DNA from: Winogradskyella marincola
GTDB lineage: Bacteria > Bacteroidota > Bacteroidia > Flavobacteriales > Flavobacteriaceae
Assembly: GCF_029624125.1 (NCBI RefSeq)
Contig: NZ_JARSBN010000003.1
Location: 310,001 to 374,000 of the forward strand
Length of the DNA: 64,000 bases
Direction of reading: 5' to 3'
Below, piece by piece: positions 18,288-26,836 of this stretch. Position 1 is the first letter of the stretch. Every line of letters begins with the position of its first letter. The position numbers and the translations under genes were made by a program. The notes below the pieces were generated by a model that worked only from the letters and a program-made list of their open reading frames with translations, made no database searches and was not told the origin of the DNA.

Positions 18288-18296
18288 TGCAGCAAT

Positions 18297-18686
18297 TTAT
18301 TTAATTCTGTACGCAACACCTCTTTGTGCGCGAAGTGGTTTGTTTGGCTTTTTTACAGCTAATTTGTATTCAAAAGTGTAAGACGATGTGCCGTCTGTAG
18401 ATAAAATCTTCATGTGCATATCATCTTTTTCAGAGTTTGTCTTTGGGTTAATGCTTTTCAAGATAAATTCGCAATCATTAATCCAACGCACAGACGAAGA
18501 GTCTACCTTACCTTCGTAATAATTGATACTTAGATTTTCTGTACGCACAAATCTGCCAGTTTTATTTTCACCGTTAATAACGTAATTAAATTCGAATTCT
18601 CCGGTTTTAAAATCGTTACAATTACGCTCTACTTCAAAGCAACTGGTTAGTAATACTAATGCACTAAGTAATAAAAAATGTCTCAT
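18297..18686 (-). CDS. Small lipoprotein of unknown function
   Basis: I start this gene at the ATG at 18686, giving MRHFLLLSALVLLTSC with a lipobox ending at Cys16 and a perfect -7 box 14 bases upstream; a longer frame to 18743 would hide the signal peptide. The mature part (about 113 residues) has a second Cys early (RNCNDF) and another in NDCEFIL, and looks all-beta. Homologues in this group are, as far as I recall, sometimes mislabelled as DNA topoisomerase IV because of their genomic position; nothing here supports that. Probably anchored in the outer membrane. Leads the TerC transcript. Confidence 0.8.
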   Translation of the reverse strand: MRHFLLLSALVLLTSCFEVERNCNDFKTGEFEFNYVINGENKTGRFVRTENLSINYYEGKVDSSSVRWINDCEFILKSINPKTNSEKDDMHMKILSTDGTSSYTFEYKLAVKKPNKPLRAQRGVAYRIK

Positions 18687-18700
18687 TCTTGTAATTTGTA

Positions 18701-18708
18701 CAAAGATA
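18701..18708 (-). promoter_or_regulatory. -7 promoter box of the lipoprotein-TerC pair
   Basis: On the minus strand this is TATCTTTG, a perfect TAnnTTTG, 14 bases before the ATG at 18686. It supports the short start. Confidence 0.5.
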
Positions 18709-18811
18709 ATTAATTGATAAGCTACATTTGAGTAAAATCTCACACATTAGAGTTGAATTATTCAATTCATATTATTTTGCATTTAGGTTAGAGTGTACAG
18801 AAAAAATAGAT

Positions 18812-19195
18812 TCAGGGATTGTAGCTTTTAAAAGTACCATCCTTGTAGAAAATGACAATTTTTTCAATTTCAGAATTATTTGAAATAGATTTACTAATGT
18901 CAGGCTTATTTAAATTTTCAACTTTTAAATCTAATTGAGGATTCGGAATCTCAGAAATTTTGGTTTCTGTGGTAGGAAAATTTCCTCTGCCATTTAATAA
19001 CCAATATAATTCTACCTCTGGATAGGAGTGAAGTATTTTCATTACAAAGTCTAAACTCGGTTTATTTCTTCCTGAAAGAATATGAGAAATGCTTGATCTC
19101 TGAACACCAATTTTTTCCGCAAAACCAGAAGCAGTTTCATCATAAAAATCTATGACTTTTTGTAAACGATTAGCGAAATCTGACGAGTTTATCAT
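18812..19195 (-). CDS. XRE-family transcriptional regulator
   Basis: The ATG at 19195 gives 127 residues (a TTG three codons upstream is less likely). Residues about 5-70 form a Cro/C1-type helix-turn-helix: FANRLQKVIDFYDETASGFAEKIG then VQRSSISHILSGRNKPSLDFVMKIL. The WLLNGRGNFP segment is common in Bacteroidota XRE regulators. The C-terminal 50 residues are polar with no recognised ligand domain. It is divergent from the M14 carboxypeptidase gene, and the gap holds five copies of a TACAnnTGTA palindrome that covers both promoters, so self-control and control of the neighbour are likely. Confidence 0.85.
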   Translation of the reverse strand: MINSSDFANRLQKVIDFYDETASGFAEKIGVQRSSISHILSGRNKPSLDFVMKILHSYPEVELYWLLNGRGNFPTTETKISEIPNPQLDLKVENLNKPDISKSISNNSEIEKIVIFYKDGTFKSYNP

Positions 19196-19226
19196 TGTAA
19201 ACAATTGTAAATATTTTTAAGTGATA

Positions 19227-19234
19227 CAAATGTA
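19227..19234 (-). promoter_or_regulatory. -7 box of the XRE regulator gene, inside an operator-like site
   Basis: On the minus strand TACATTTG matches TAnnTTTG perfectly and lies 31 bases before the ATG at 19195. It is wholly contained in the palindrome at 19223-19236, a layout expected for autorepression. Confidence 0.5.
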
Positions 19235-19471
19235 AACAATAGTCTTTTTTTATTCAATAAATTAATGTTAATCTTTAAAAACAATATGAATAATCACTTT
19301 AGTTGATGAGTGTAAAACACTGAAAAACATAATTTTGAGAATTAAATTTTAAAGTTGTTGAATTTTATTCAATGCAGTTGTTGGTTTGATGTTATTAGGG
19401 ATATAATAATGTATACATCTGTAACAAAAATGAAAATCAATCTTGTTTACAATTGTAAAAAATCAAATAGT

Positions 19472-19479
19472 TACATTTG
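19472..19479 (+). promoter_or_regulatory. -7 box of the M14 carboxypeptidase gene, inside an operator-like site
   Basis: TACATTTG, a perfect TAnnTTTG 19 bases before the ATG at 19499, is contained in the inverted repeat at 19470-19483. A further palindrome (19446-19459) covers the expected -33 region. Confidence 0.5.
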
Positions 19480-19498
19480 TAACACTTAAAAATCAACA

Positions 19499-20644
19499 AT
19501 GAAATTAGAGCAACTTAATAGTTTATTTTCTTTACTTAAAACACCAGATTTATTTGGCAGATATATTACCAATTCTCACATAGAAAAGTGTATTGAAAAA
19601 ATACCAACTTCTACAAGTTCTGTTATTGGCTTTTCTGTAGAAAATAGACCAATCTATAGTTTAAGATTTGGTAAAGGACCTAAAAAGGTTTTAATGTGGT
19701 CTCAGATGCATGGTAATGAATCTACAACCACTAAAGCACTTTTTGACTGTTTTAATTTGTTTCTCACTAACAATGAAATTACTAATTCTATTTTAGAGAC
19801 TTGTACGTTGTTAGTAATACCTGTTTTAAGTCCTGATGGAGCCGAACGTTATACACGACTAAATGCTAATGAGGTTGATCTTAATAGAGATGCGCAAGAT
19901 TTATCGCAGCCAGAAAGTGAGGTTTTACGAAAGGTTTTCAATGATTTTAATCCAGATTATTGTTTTAACCTTCATGGACAAAGAACAATATATAATGTAG
20001 GCGGAACTCATAATTCATCTATACTTTCTTTTTTGTCACCTTCTCAAGATACACAGCGCTCAATAACTCCTAACAGGAAGCAAGCAATGTCGTTAATTGT
20101 AGAGATAAATTCCATGTTGCAGCAAGTAATACCTAATTGTGTAGCGAGATATGATGATGGTTTTAATCTTAATTGTGTTGGTGATACTTTTCAAAACTTA
20201 AATGTCCCTACAGTTTTGTTTGAAGCTGGTCACTACCCGAATGATTATAATAGGGAAGAGGTTAGGTATCTTATGTTTTTATCTATTTTAAAAGCCTTAG
20301 AAGCTATTTCTAAAGGAATTGATGTTGAAGGCTATGAGGATTATTTCCTTATTCCTGAAAATGAAAAACAGTTTTACGACATCGTTATTAGAAATATTAA
20401 ACTAGAAAGTAGTTCAGTTGAAGCTGTTGATGTTGCAATACAATATGAAGAGCGATTAGTTGATGGTAAAGTAGAGTTTATTCCTATAGTTGAAGCCATT
20501 TCTAAACTCGATAGTTTTTGTGGTCACCGAGAAATAGATGCAAAAGGTCAAGTGTTAAAAAATCAGTATAATACAATGTTAAAAGTAGCTAGCGAAAACG
20601 ATTTCGTATTGCTGAATACTGAAAAAATCTCACTAAAACCTTAA
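19499..20644 (+). CDS. M14 family zinc carboxypeptidase
   Basis: The 381-residue protein has the M14 zinc site: HxxE in QMHGNES (near residue 70) and the third ligand His in NLHGQR (near 159), with the catalytic Glu probably in FEAGHYPND (near 241). IPVLSPDGAERYTRLNANEVDLNRD is the usual M14 substrate-pocket block. No signal peptide is visible, which is unusual for secreted carboxypeptidases, so it may act on peptides in the cytoplasm. It faces the XRE regulator across a shared operator region and is followed by an Lrp-type regulator, suggesting amino-acid or peptide-responsive control. Confidence 0.9.
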   Translation: MKLEQLNSLFSLLKTPDLFGRYITNSHIEKCIEKIPTSTSSVIGFSVENRPIYSLRFGKGPKKVLMWSQMHGNESTTTKALFDCFNLFLTNNEITNSILETCTLLVIPVLSPDGAERYTRLNANEVDLNRDAQDLSQPESEVLRKVFNDFNPDYCFNLHGQRTIYNVGGTHNSSILSFLSPSQDTQRSITPNRKQAMSLIVEINSMLQQVIPNCVARYDDGFNLNCVGDTFQNLNVPTVLFEAGHYPNDYNREEVRYLMFLSILKALEAISKGIDVEGYEDYFLIPENEKQFYDIVIRNIKLESSSVEAVDVAIQYEERLVDGKVEFIPIVEAISKLDSFCGHREIDAKGQVLKNQYNTMLKVASENDFVLLNTEKISLKP

Positions 20645-20657
20645 AAAAAATTGTTTT

Positions 20658-20698
20658 TTATGCATAATTGCTAATAAAAATGATTTATTTTTGCATAA
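20658..20698 (+). promoter_or_regulatory. Lrp-gene promoter with two TTnTGCATAA sites
   Basis: TTATGCATAA (20658-20667, perfect palindrome) and TTTTGCATAA (20689-20698) lie 31 bp apart, about three helical turns. The second overlaps the -7 box TATTTTTG at 20686-20693, which is 25 bases before the ATG at 20719. The arrangement fits autoregulation by the Lrp/AsnC protein encoded downstream. Confidence 0.45.
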
Positions 20699-20718
20699 AG
20701 TTTAACGATAATACAATT

Positions 20719-21198
20719 ATGGCAAAGTTTAAATTAGACGAAGTTGACCACCAAATATTGGATATGCTAATCGATAATACGCGTATTCCTTTTACTGATA
20801 TTGCAAAAAAATTATTGATATCTGCAGGTACAGTTCATGTACGTGTTAAGAAAATGGAAGAAGCAGGAATTATTAAAGGGTCTTCGCTTACTTTAGATTA
20901 TAAAAAATTAGGATATTCATTTATTGCTTACATAGGAGTGTTTCTTCAAAACACATCGCAAACTAAGTTTGTTTTAGAGCGTATAGAGAGTATTCCTTAT
21001 GTTACAGTAGCTCATATTACTACTGGTAAGTTTAATATTTTCTGTAAAATTAGAGCAAAAAACACAATGCATGCTAAGGAAATCATTTTTAAAATAGATG
21101 ATATAGAAGGTGTTTACAGAACAGAAACAATGATATCTTTAGAGGAGAGCATTAACGATAAGAAACGTTTAATGCATACTATTTTTAATGAATTATAG
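20719..21198 (+). CDS. Lrp/AsnC family transcriptional regulator
   Basis: I start at the ATG at 20719 (MAKFKLDEVDHQIL), not the in-frame upstream ATG at 20668, which would place the promoter box inside the gene. The 159-residue protein has an N-terminal AsnC-type helix-turn-helix (LDMLIDNTRIPFTDIAKKL, then SAGTVHVRVKKMEEAGII) and a C-terminal RAM ligand-binding domain (about 70-145). Family members form octamers and sense amino acids. It lies just behind the M14 carboxypeptidase and ends at a bidirectional terminator. Ligand unknown. Confidence 0.92.
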   Translation: MAKFKLDEVDHQILDMLIDNTRIPFTDIAKKLLISAGTVHVRVKKMEEAGIIKGSSLTLDYKKLGYSFIAYIGVFLQNTSQTKFVLERIESIPYVTVAHITTGKFNIFCKIRAKNTMHAKEIIFKIDDIEGVYRTETMISLEESINDKKRLMHTIFNEL

Positions 21199-21216
21199 TA
21201 AACCTGTCTAAAAAGA

Positions 21217-21252
21217 ATAAAAAAAACCTTAGCAAGCGCTAAGGTTTTTTTA
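21217..21252. terminator. Bidirectional intrinsic terminator between the Lrp gene and aroB
   Basis: Stem CCTTAGC (21227-21233) and GCTAAGG (21238-21244), with an AAGC loop, is flanked by A and T tracts on both sides and so can serve both convergent genes. Confidence 0.88.
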
Positions 21253-21260
21253 TGTCTATA

Positions 21261-22331
21261 CTAAGCATTGTAGTGCTTAAATGCTTCTAGTAAAATATCA
21301 TTATTTACTTCGCAATTAATTTTTGGCTTACCAATAGCTTCTAATAAAACAAATTTTACTTTACCATGACTGTTTTTCTTGTCATATTGTAATAGGTCTA
21401 TGATAATTTTTTGATCACTTTCGCTGATTTCAACTTTTGAGAAGGTTTTTAGTATGCCTTCTTCTATTTCTTTAAACTCATTGTTAGATAAACCAGCTAT
21501 TTTTGTTGAAATATAGGCTTCTAAAAGCATTCCTATAGCAATGGCTTCTCCATGTAATAAAGGAGTTTTATCTGCATTGCCTAAAAAATAGCTTTCTATA
21601 GCGTGACCTAATGTGTGTCCAAAATTCAAAATTTTTCGCAGACCTTGTTCTGTTGGGTCTTCAGTTACTATTTTGTTTTTTATTACAACAGAATCATAAA
21701 TCATTTCATTAAGCGCAGAGCCATCTAAATTTTCAAAATTGATAAGTGTATTCCAATATGAATCATCATAAATAAGACCATGCTTTAGCATTTCGGCATA
21801 ACCAGAAACCATTTGGTTGCTAGGGAGAGTTTCAAGAAAGCTAGTGTCTATTAAAACCATACTGCCTTCACTTATAACTCCAATCTGATTTTTTAAATTG
21901 CCGAGATCAACTCCTGTTTTTCCACCAACAGAGGCGTCTACCATGGCTAGTAGTGATGTAGGCACATTAATATAGTCTATACCTCTCATATAAGTACTGG
22001 CAACAAAACCACCAAGGTCTGTTACAACTCCACCACCCAAATTTATAATAAGGCTTTTTCGGTCTGCATAATACTCTGACATGGCTTCCCAAACACCAGT
22101 GCATATATCTATGGTTTTATGATCTTCGCCTTCTGGCATTTCCATAACTTCAACCACAATATCTCCAGACTCAACTTGAGACAAAAATTTAGGAAGACAA
22201 GCATCGTGTGTATTTGTGTCTACAAGAACAAATATTTTGGATGGATTGGTAGATTTTATATATGCATTAAGTTCATTATAAACGTTATCGTTGAAATGAA
22301 CAATTGCATTTTTTGTCTTTATAGATTTCAT
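21261..22331 (-). CDS. aroB: 3-dehydroquinate synthase
   Basis: At 356 residues this is full length. It converts DAHP to 3-dehydroquinate in the shikimate pathway, using NAD and a divalent metal. The NAD-binding segment GGGVVTDLGGFVASTYMRG (about residues 99-117) and the metal-binding blocks EMLKHGLIYD and NFGHTLGHAIE are all present. Cytoplasmic. It is divergent from the proline dehydrogenase gene and converges on the Lrp regulator; it appears to be a single-gene unit. Confidence 0.96.
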   Translation of the reverse strand: MKSIKTKNAIVHFNDNVYNELNAYIKSTNPSKIFVLVDTNTHDACLPKFLSQVESGDIVVEVMEMPEGEDHKTIDICTGVWEAMSEYYADRKSLIINLGGGVVTDLGGFVASTYMRGIDYINVPTSLLAMVDASVGGKTGVDLGNLKNQIGVISEGSMVLIDTSFLETLPSNQMVSGYAEMLKHGLIYDDSYWNTLINFENLDGSALNEMIYDSVVIKNKIVTEDPTEQGLRKILNFGHTLGHAIESYFLGNADKTPLLHGEAIAIGMLLEAYISTKIAGLSNNEFKEIEEGILKTFSKVEISESDQKIIIDLLQYDKKNSHGKVKFVLLEAIGKPKINCEVNNDILLEAFKHYNA

Positions 22332-22402
22332 TTTTGTTAATTCCTCAATTTAAGCTGTGAAAATACTCCCTTTTTTTAGAAAAAAGTAAGCAAAGGATTA
22401 AA

Positions 22403-22410
22403 TATATTTG
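22403..22410 (+). promoter_or_regulatory. -7 promoter box of proline dehydrogenase
   Basis: TATATTTG is a perfect TAnnTTTG 22 bases before the ATG at 22433, in the divergent gap with aroB. Confidence 0.55.
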
Positions 22411-22432
22411 CAATATTTATTTTTCAAAATTT

Positions 22433-23605
22433 ATGATTAACCGTTCACTCTTTGAAAACACAGCAACTGCTTTTGCGCTAAAATCTGATTCTGAATTAGA
22501 GCGCGCTTATTTTTTGTTTAAAATGATTTCTTCGCAGCCTTTAGTGCGTATTGGCACAGCGGCAACCAACTTTGCTCTTAAAGCAAAGTTGCCTGTAGAA
22601 GGTTTAATTCGATCTACCGTTTTTGACCACTTTTGTGGTGGTGTTAATGAAGAAGATTGCTTGTCTGTAATAGATAAGTTATATACAAAGCGAGTTAGCT
22701 CTGTTTTGGATTACTCTGTAGAAGGCAAAGAAGTAGAAGAGGAGTTTGATAGTGCTCTTGAAAAAATATTGAAAATCATTAAATTTTGTGATGATAGAGA
22801 GGCGATGCCAATCGTTGTTTTTAAGCCAACAGGATTCGGTAGATTCTTATTATACCAAAAGAAAACTGAAGGGCAAGAGCTTACTTCTTCTGAAAGTGAA
22901 GAGTGGAATAGAATCGTAGAGCGTTTTGATGCTGTTTGCAAGCTTGCAAAAGAAAAGGATGTTGAAGTTTTAATTGATGCTGAAGAAAGCTGGATGCAAG
23001 ATGCTGCCGATGATTTGGTAGAGGATATGATGCGCAAATACAACAAAGGAAAAACAACAGTTTATAACACTTTGCAGTGTTACCGTTGGGATAGGCTAGA
23101 CTACCTTAAAGCATTGCATGAGCGAGGTAAAAAAGATGGCTTTAATGTTGGAATGAAGATTGTTCGTGGCGCTTATATGGAAAAAGAACGCAAGAGAGCA
23201 GAAGATAAAGGGTATAGATCTCCTATTTGTGAAAATAAAAAAGAAACTGATGACACTTTTAACAACACTCTATCTTACATTTTAGAGAACTTAAATGATA
23301 TTTCCGTTTTTATAGGCACACACAATGAGGCAAGTTGTTATTTGGCAATGGAGCTTATGGAGAGGTATAATATAAGTAAAGAGGATAATAATGTATGGTT
23401 TGGGCAGTTGTATGGTATGAGTGACCACATTAGTTATAACCTTGCTGCTGATGGTTATAATGTAGCTAAATATATTCCTTTTGGGCCTGTTAAGGATGTT
23501 ATGCCGTATCTTATTAGAAGGGCAGAGGAGAACACTTCTGTAGCTGGCCAAACAAACAGAGAACTAACGTTGTTAAAAACAGAAAGAAAGCGTCGAAAAT
23601 TGTAA
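22433..23605 (+). CDS. Proline dehydrogenase (monofunctional)
   Basis: The 390-residue FAD enzyme oxidises proline to pyrroline-5-carboxylate. Visible are the TIM-barrel landmarks VFKPTGFGR, KIVRGAYMEKER, GTHNEAS and the C-terminal active-site block PYLIRRAEENTSV, whose two arginines bind the proline carboxylate. It lacks the P5C dehydrogenase part of PutA, as is usual in Bacteroidota, so that enzyme must be encoded elsewhere. Single-gene unit with its own -7 box and a strong terminator directly after the stop. Confidence 0.95.
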   Translation: MINRSLFENTATAFALKSDSELERAYFLFKMISSQPLVRIGTAATNFALKAKLPVEGLIRSTVFDHFCGGVNEEDCLSVIDKLYTKRVSSVLDYSVEGKEVEEEFDSALEKILKIIKFCDDREAMPIVVFKPTGFGRFLLYQKKTEGQELTSSESEEWNRIVERFDAVCKLAKEKDVEVLIDAEESWMQDAADDLVEDMMRKYNKGKTTVYNTLQCYRWDRLDYLKALHERGKKDGFNVGMKIVRGAYMEKERKRAEDKGYRSPICENKKETDDTFNNTLSYILENLNDISVFIGTHNEASCYLAMELMERYNISKEDNNVWFGQLYGMSDHISYNLAADGYNVAKYIPFGPVKDVMPYLIRRAEENTSVAGQTNRELTLLKTERKRRKL

Positions 23606-23645
23606 ACGCCCTATCTAAATTAGATAAGGCGTTCAAAGATATTTT
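23605..23645. terminator. Terminator between proline dehydrogenase and the wzc-like gene
   Basis: Arms AACGCC (23605-23610) and GGCGTT (23628-23633) enclose the near-perfect palindrome TATCTAAATTAGATA (23612-23626), followed by a T-rich stretch at 23639-23646. It can act for both convergent genes. Confidence 0.75.
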
Positions 23646-26006
23646 TTAAGAAAAGCTATACCATTTTTTCTTACGATTAGGGTTGTTGCCATAACCGTAT
23701 CCATAGCCATATCCTTTTTTACCTGGTTTAACACCGTTAAGAAGTAATGTCATATTTGGAAGACGTTTGTCTTCATATAATGGTTGTGCAATATTAACAA
23801 GTCTTCTTTTGTCTACATTATCTGCGCTAACAACATAAATAAAGATGTCGGCAAGTTCAGAAATAAGAAGTGTATCGCTAACTAAACCTACAGCAGATGT
23901 GTCTGCAACAATGTAGTCGTATTTGTTTTCAAAATATTTAAATAGCTCATTTACTCTAGGATTCATTAATAATTCGGAAGGATTTGGTGGAATTGTACCA
24001 GACGGAATTATATCTAAGAATTTGTTCTCTGGATGCTTTATAACAACATCTTGAGGTTTTATTGAGCTATCTGCAATATAGTCAGAAAGTCCTTTTTCTG
24101 GTTTTTCTTTTATTTCCAGATAATCTAGAATCTTAGGAACACGTATATCCATCTCAATCAATAACACAGACTTTTCAGAAAATGATATTGAACTTGCTAG
24201 GTTAGTGCTTGTATGGGATTTTCCTTCCTGAGCTTTGGTAGATGTTATAAATAATCGCTTTTGTTTGTCTTTTAAGTTTCTAAGAATAAAGTCAATATTA
24301 GATCTTACTATCCTAAAAGCCTCGGCTTTTGGTGAGTAATCTACTCTTTTTATTAATTTTTGCTTTTTTGAAGTTTTAGGAATGTCTCCTAAGTATGGAA
24401 TGTCTAAAACATTAACTAAATCATTTTTATTATAAATCTTAGAATCTAATAGATTGATTAAATAGATTATGCCTATAGGAATCATTAAACCTAAAATTAA
24501 GCAAGCCATGTATATAATTGTAGGTTTTGGAGCAATAGGTAAATATGAAGAGTAAGCGTTCTCAATAATTTTAGCATTTGGCGTATACATACCAAGTCTT
24601 ATTGCAGATTCTTCACGTTTTTCTAAAAGATATAAGTAAAGAGATTCTTTAATATCTTGTTGTCTTTTTATATCTCTAAATTGTCTTGCTTTAGTAGGAG
24701 CTGCATAAAGCTGACCTCTAATTCTAGAATTTTCTTTGTTTAAGTTATTTAAGGTTAACTCAGACGTTTGTCTCATATTACTTAATGAACGCTCAATATT
24801 AGATTTTATAGCATTAATCTGATCATTAAGATTAATAATTACAGGGTTTTTAGGGCTTGAATTTTTTAAAATTCTATTACGTTCAGCAACTAATTCATTA
24901 TGGCTGGCAATCATTTGTGCAGTAGACGCATCGCCAATACCAACATCTGCAGGAAGCATATCGCTTGTTCGGTCTTCTGCTTGAATTTCTTCTTGTAAAT
25001 AAGAGATCTTTTCGATATTTATAGATGTGCTAACTATTTGTTGTTCTAACTGTTTGTTAGCCTGTAAATTGAGATCTGCTTGAGATCCTAAAGCTGTAAG
25101 ATTGTTTCTTTTTTGAAGTTCTTCTGCAGTGTAATCTACTTCTTCTAACTCTTGAGATACCTTTTGTAGTCTGTTTGTAATAAAATCTGAAGTTACTTTA
25201 ACAACTTCCTCTTTGTCCTTAAGCACATCATTGTTGTACTCTTTTATAAGCTCATCTAAATAATCGACAGCTCTTTTAGCTACGGTTTCTTTTAATTCTA
25301 ATCCTATAACACTAGACCCTTTTTCGGTAGTAATAGCTACATTTTTTGTGTATTGATTAATTAGTTTTCTTACAGGAATAATAGCAATTTTTATACTTGT
25401 GCCTTTTTTGGGTGTGTATTTGCCATCATTAGGAACAATGTAAAAGCCTCCGTAACGTGTCTCTACTTTTTCTCCAAAATCATATAGCTTTCCTTCAGAG
25501 TCTTCTCTATCATCAAATAGTGATTGCTCTTTGTCTTTAAATAGTAGATATTGAGTTGGTGATTTTATTTTAATATAGAGAATTTGGTTAACTCTGTCTA
25601 TAATTGAGTCACTTTCAAAGAAATTAATTTTAATTGGCGAGTCCTTATAAAATTCTTTCTCTTTTATTTTTCCATCAGCATAATATCTAATGTTAAGATC
25701 TAATTTTTTAACTATGTTTTCAGCTATTTCACGAGATCTAATAACTCTAATTTCATCTTTAATTTTGTCAGCACCTCCAGAAAACAAACCATTTGCCTTT
25801 ACATCATCTAGACTTGGTAACTTTTGAGATTGCTCTTCATCTCTAATTTTTATTGTAGCATTTGCTTTGTATTCATAATCAGCATAACGAAGATGTGTAA
25901 AACCAAGAACTATGGCTATAATTACACATAGAAGTATCCATTTCCAATACGAAAGGAATAATTCTAAAGTTTGTTTTAAGTCTACAGTGGATGTGTTGGG
26001 CTTCAT
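23646..26006 (-). CDS. Polysaccharide co-polymerase with tyrosine autokinase domain (Wzc-like)
   Basis: The 786-residue inner-membrane protein has a Wzz-type N-terminal region between membrane helices near residues 18-35 and 497-520, with long coiled-coil-prone periplasmic segments between. The cytoplasmic BY-kinase domain follows: Walker A STKAQEGKSHTSTNLA near 590, Walker A' LLIEMDIRVPK, and VADTSAVG. The tail YGYGYGYGNN is the usual tyrosine cluster for autophosphorylation. It sets chain length and couples polymerisation to export through the Wza-like protein encoded 17 bases upstream. Last gene of the dehydratase-aminotransferase-export group. Confidence 0.95.
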   Translation of the reverse strand: MKPNTSTVDLKQTLELFLSYWKWILLCVIIAIVLGFTHLRYADYEYKANATIKIRDEEQSQKLPSLDDVKANGLFSGGADKIKDEIRVIRSREIAENIVKKLDLNIRYYADGKIKEKEFYKDSPIKINFFESDSIIDRVNQILYIKIKSPTQYLLFKDKEQSLFDDREDSEGKLYDFGEKVETRYGGFYIVPNDGKYTPKKGTSIKIAIIPVRKLINQYTKNVAITTEKGSSVIGLELKETVAKRAVDYLDELIKEYNNDVLKDKEEVVKVTSDFITNRLQKVSQELEEVDYTAEELQKRNNLTALGSQADLNLQANKQLEQQIVSTSINIEKISYLQEEIQAEDRTSDMLPADVGIGDASTAQMIASHNELVAERNRILKNSSPKNPVIINLNDQINAIKSNIERSLSNMRQTSELTLNNLNKENSRIRGQLYAAPTKARQFRDIKRQQDIKESLYLYLLEKREESAIRLGMYTPNAKIIENAYSSYLPIAPKPTIIYMACLILGLMIPIGIIYLINLLDSKIYNKNDLVNVLDIPYLGDIPKTSKKQKLIKRVDYSPKAEAFRIVRSNIDFILRNLKDKQKRLFITSTKAQEGKSHTSTNLASSISFSEKSVLLIEMDIRVPKILDYLEIKEKPEKGLSDYIADSSIKPQDVVIKHPENKFLDIIPSGTIPPNPSELLMNPRVNELFKYFENKYDYIVADTSAVGLVSDTLLISELADIFIYVVSADNVDKRRLVNIAQPLYEDKRLPNMTLLLNGVKPGKKGYGYGYGYGNNPNRKKKWYSFS

Positions 26007-26023
26007 AAATTGTTTTTACCTTC

Positions 26024-26803
26024 TTAATTTCTTACCAAGAATACTGCGATAATAGTTGTTAGTGTACCAATGGCAGAAATTAATACGCTATTGTTTTGGT
26101 TGTAGGATGACGCTCTAATTTTGGCATTATTTGGCTCTACATAAATAACATCGTTTTGCTGAAGATAGTAAACAGGTGAGTTTACAGCGTTAACAGAGGT
26201 TAGGTCTATTTTAGCAAACTTCTTTTTACCATCAACTTCTCTAATAAGCAAAACATTTTTACGTTTACCAAATATGGTAAGGTCGTCGGCAAGACCTAAA
26301 GCTTCTAAAACAGTAATTCTTTCGTCTTGTATAGTAAACGTTCCAGGATTTCTAACTTCACCTAAAATAGTAATTGTAAAATTAGATAATCTTACATTTA
26401 CGATTGGATTTTTAGCGTACTCACTTATTTTTTCAACCAGCATAGCTGTTAATTCAGATCTGTTTAAACCAGCAACTTTCAATTTACCTAGAACAGGAAA
26501 ATCTATGTTTCCGTCATAATCTATAAGGTAAGATTGAAATTGTCTTTGACCATTTGCACTCATTAAATTAGCGTCATTATTAGAAACCACCTGAAGGTTG
26601 AAAGGTTTAACAGTATCAGGATCTAATGCTGATACATTTATAGTTAAGATGTCATCTGGTTTGTATATAATAGGTTTAGGTTCAGAAACTAAAACACCGT
26701 CTTCAATAGGTTCGTCTTGAAAATAAACAATGTCTTTTCGAGATCCACAAGAAGCTAAAACTAATATAGCTATTAATTGAAGTACTAGGTTGCGTGTTTT
26801 CAT
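26024..26803 (-). CDS. Polysaccharide export lipoprotein (Wza-like, SLBB domain)
   Basis: The 259-residue outer-membrane export protein has a lipobox near Cys19 (LASCGS). A poly-export domain follows (KPDDILTINVSALDPD, about residue 50), then an SLBB domain (FTITILGEVRNPGTF, about 145-160). Its C-terminal hydrophobic segment (ISAIGTLTTIIAVFLV) matches the single membrane helix with which Wza-type multimers cross the outer membrane. It pairs with the Wzc-like kinase. Shorter than Escherichia coli Wza, as is normal for Bacteroidota. Confidence 0.93.
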   Translation of the reverse strand: MKTRNLVLQLIAILVLASCGSRKDIVYFQDEPIEDGVLVSEPKPIIYKPDDILTINVSALDPDTVKPFNLQVVSNNDANLMSANGQRQFQSYLIDYDGNIDFPVLGKLKVAGLNRSELTAMLVEKISEYAKNPIVNVRLSNFTITILGEVRNPGTFTIQDERITVLEALGLADDLTIFGKRKNVLLIREVDGKKKFAKIDLTSVNAVNSPVYYLQQNDVIYVEPNNAKIRASSYNQNNSVLISAIGTLTTIIAVFLVRN

Positions 26804-26836
26804 GGTTTGGCTTTTAAGGAGTGGTTTTTTGTAAGA

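Larger units (their letters stand above)
19196..19498. promoter_or_regulatory. Divergent control region with five TACAnnTGTA operator-like palindromes
   Basis: This 303-base gap has no gene. Operator-like sites lie at 19198-19211 (TAAACAATTGTAAA), 19223-19236 (GATACAAATGTAAA), 19412-19425 (TATACATCTGTAAC), 19446-19459 (TTTACAATTGTAAA, perfect palindrome) and 19470-19483 (GTTACATTTGTAAC, perfect inverted repeat). The two near each gene are 24-25 bp apart centre to centre. The middle 175 bases are plain AT-rich DNA. Confidence 0.6.
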
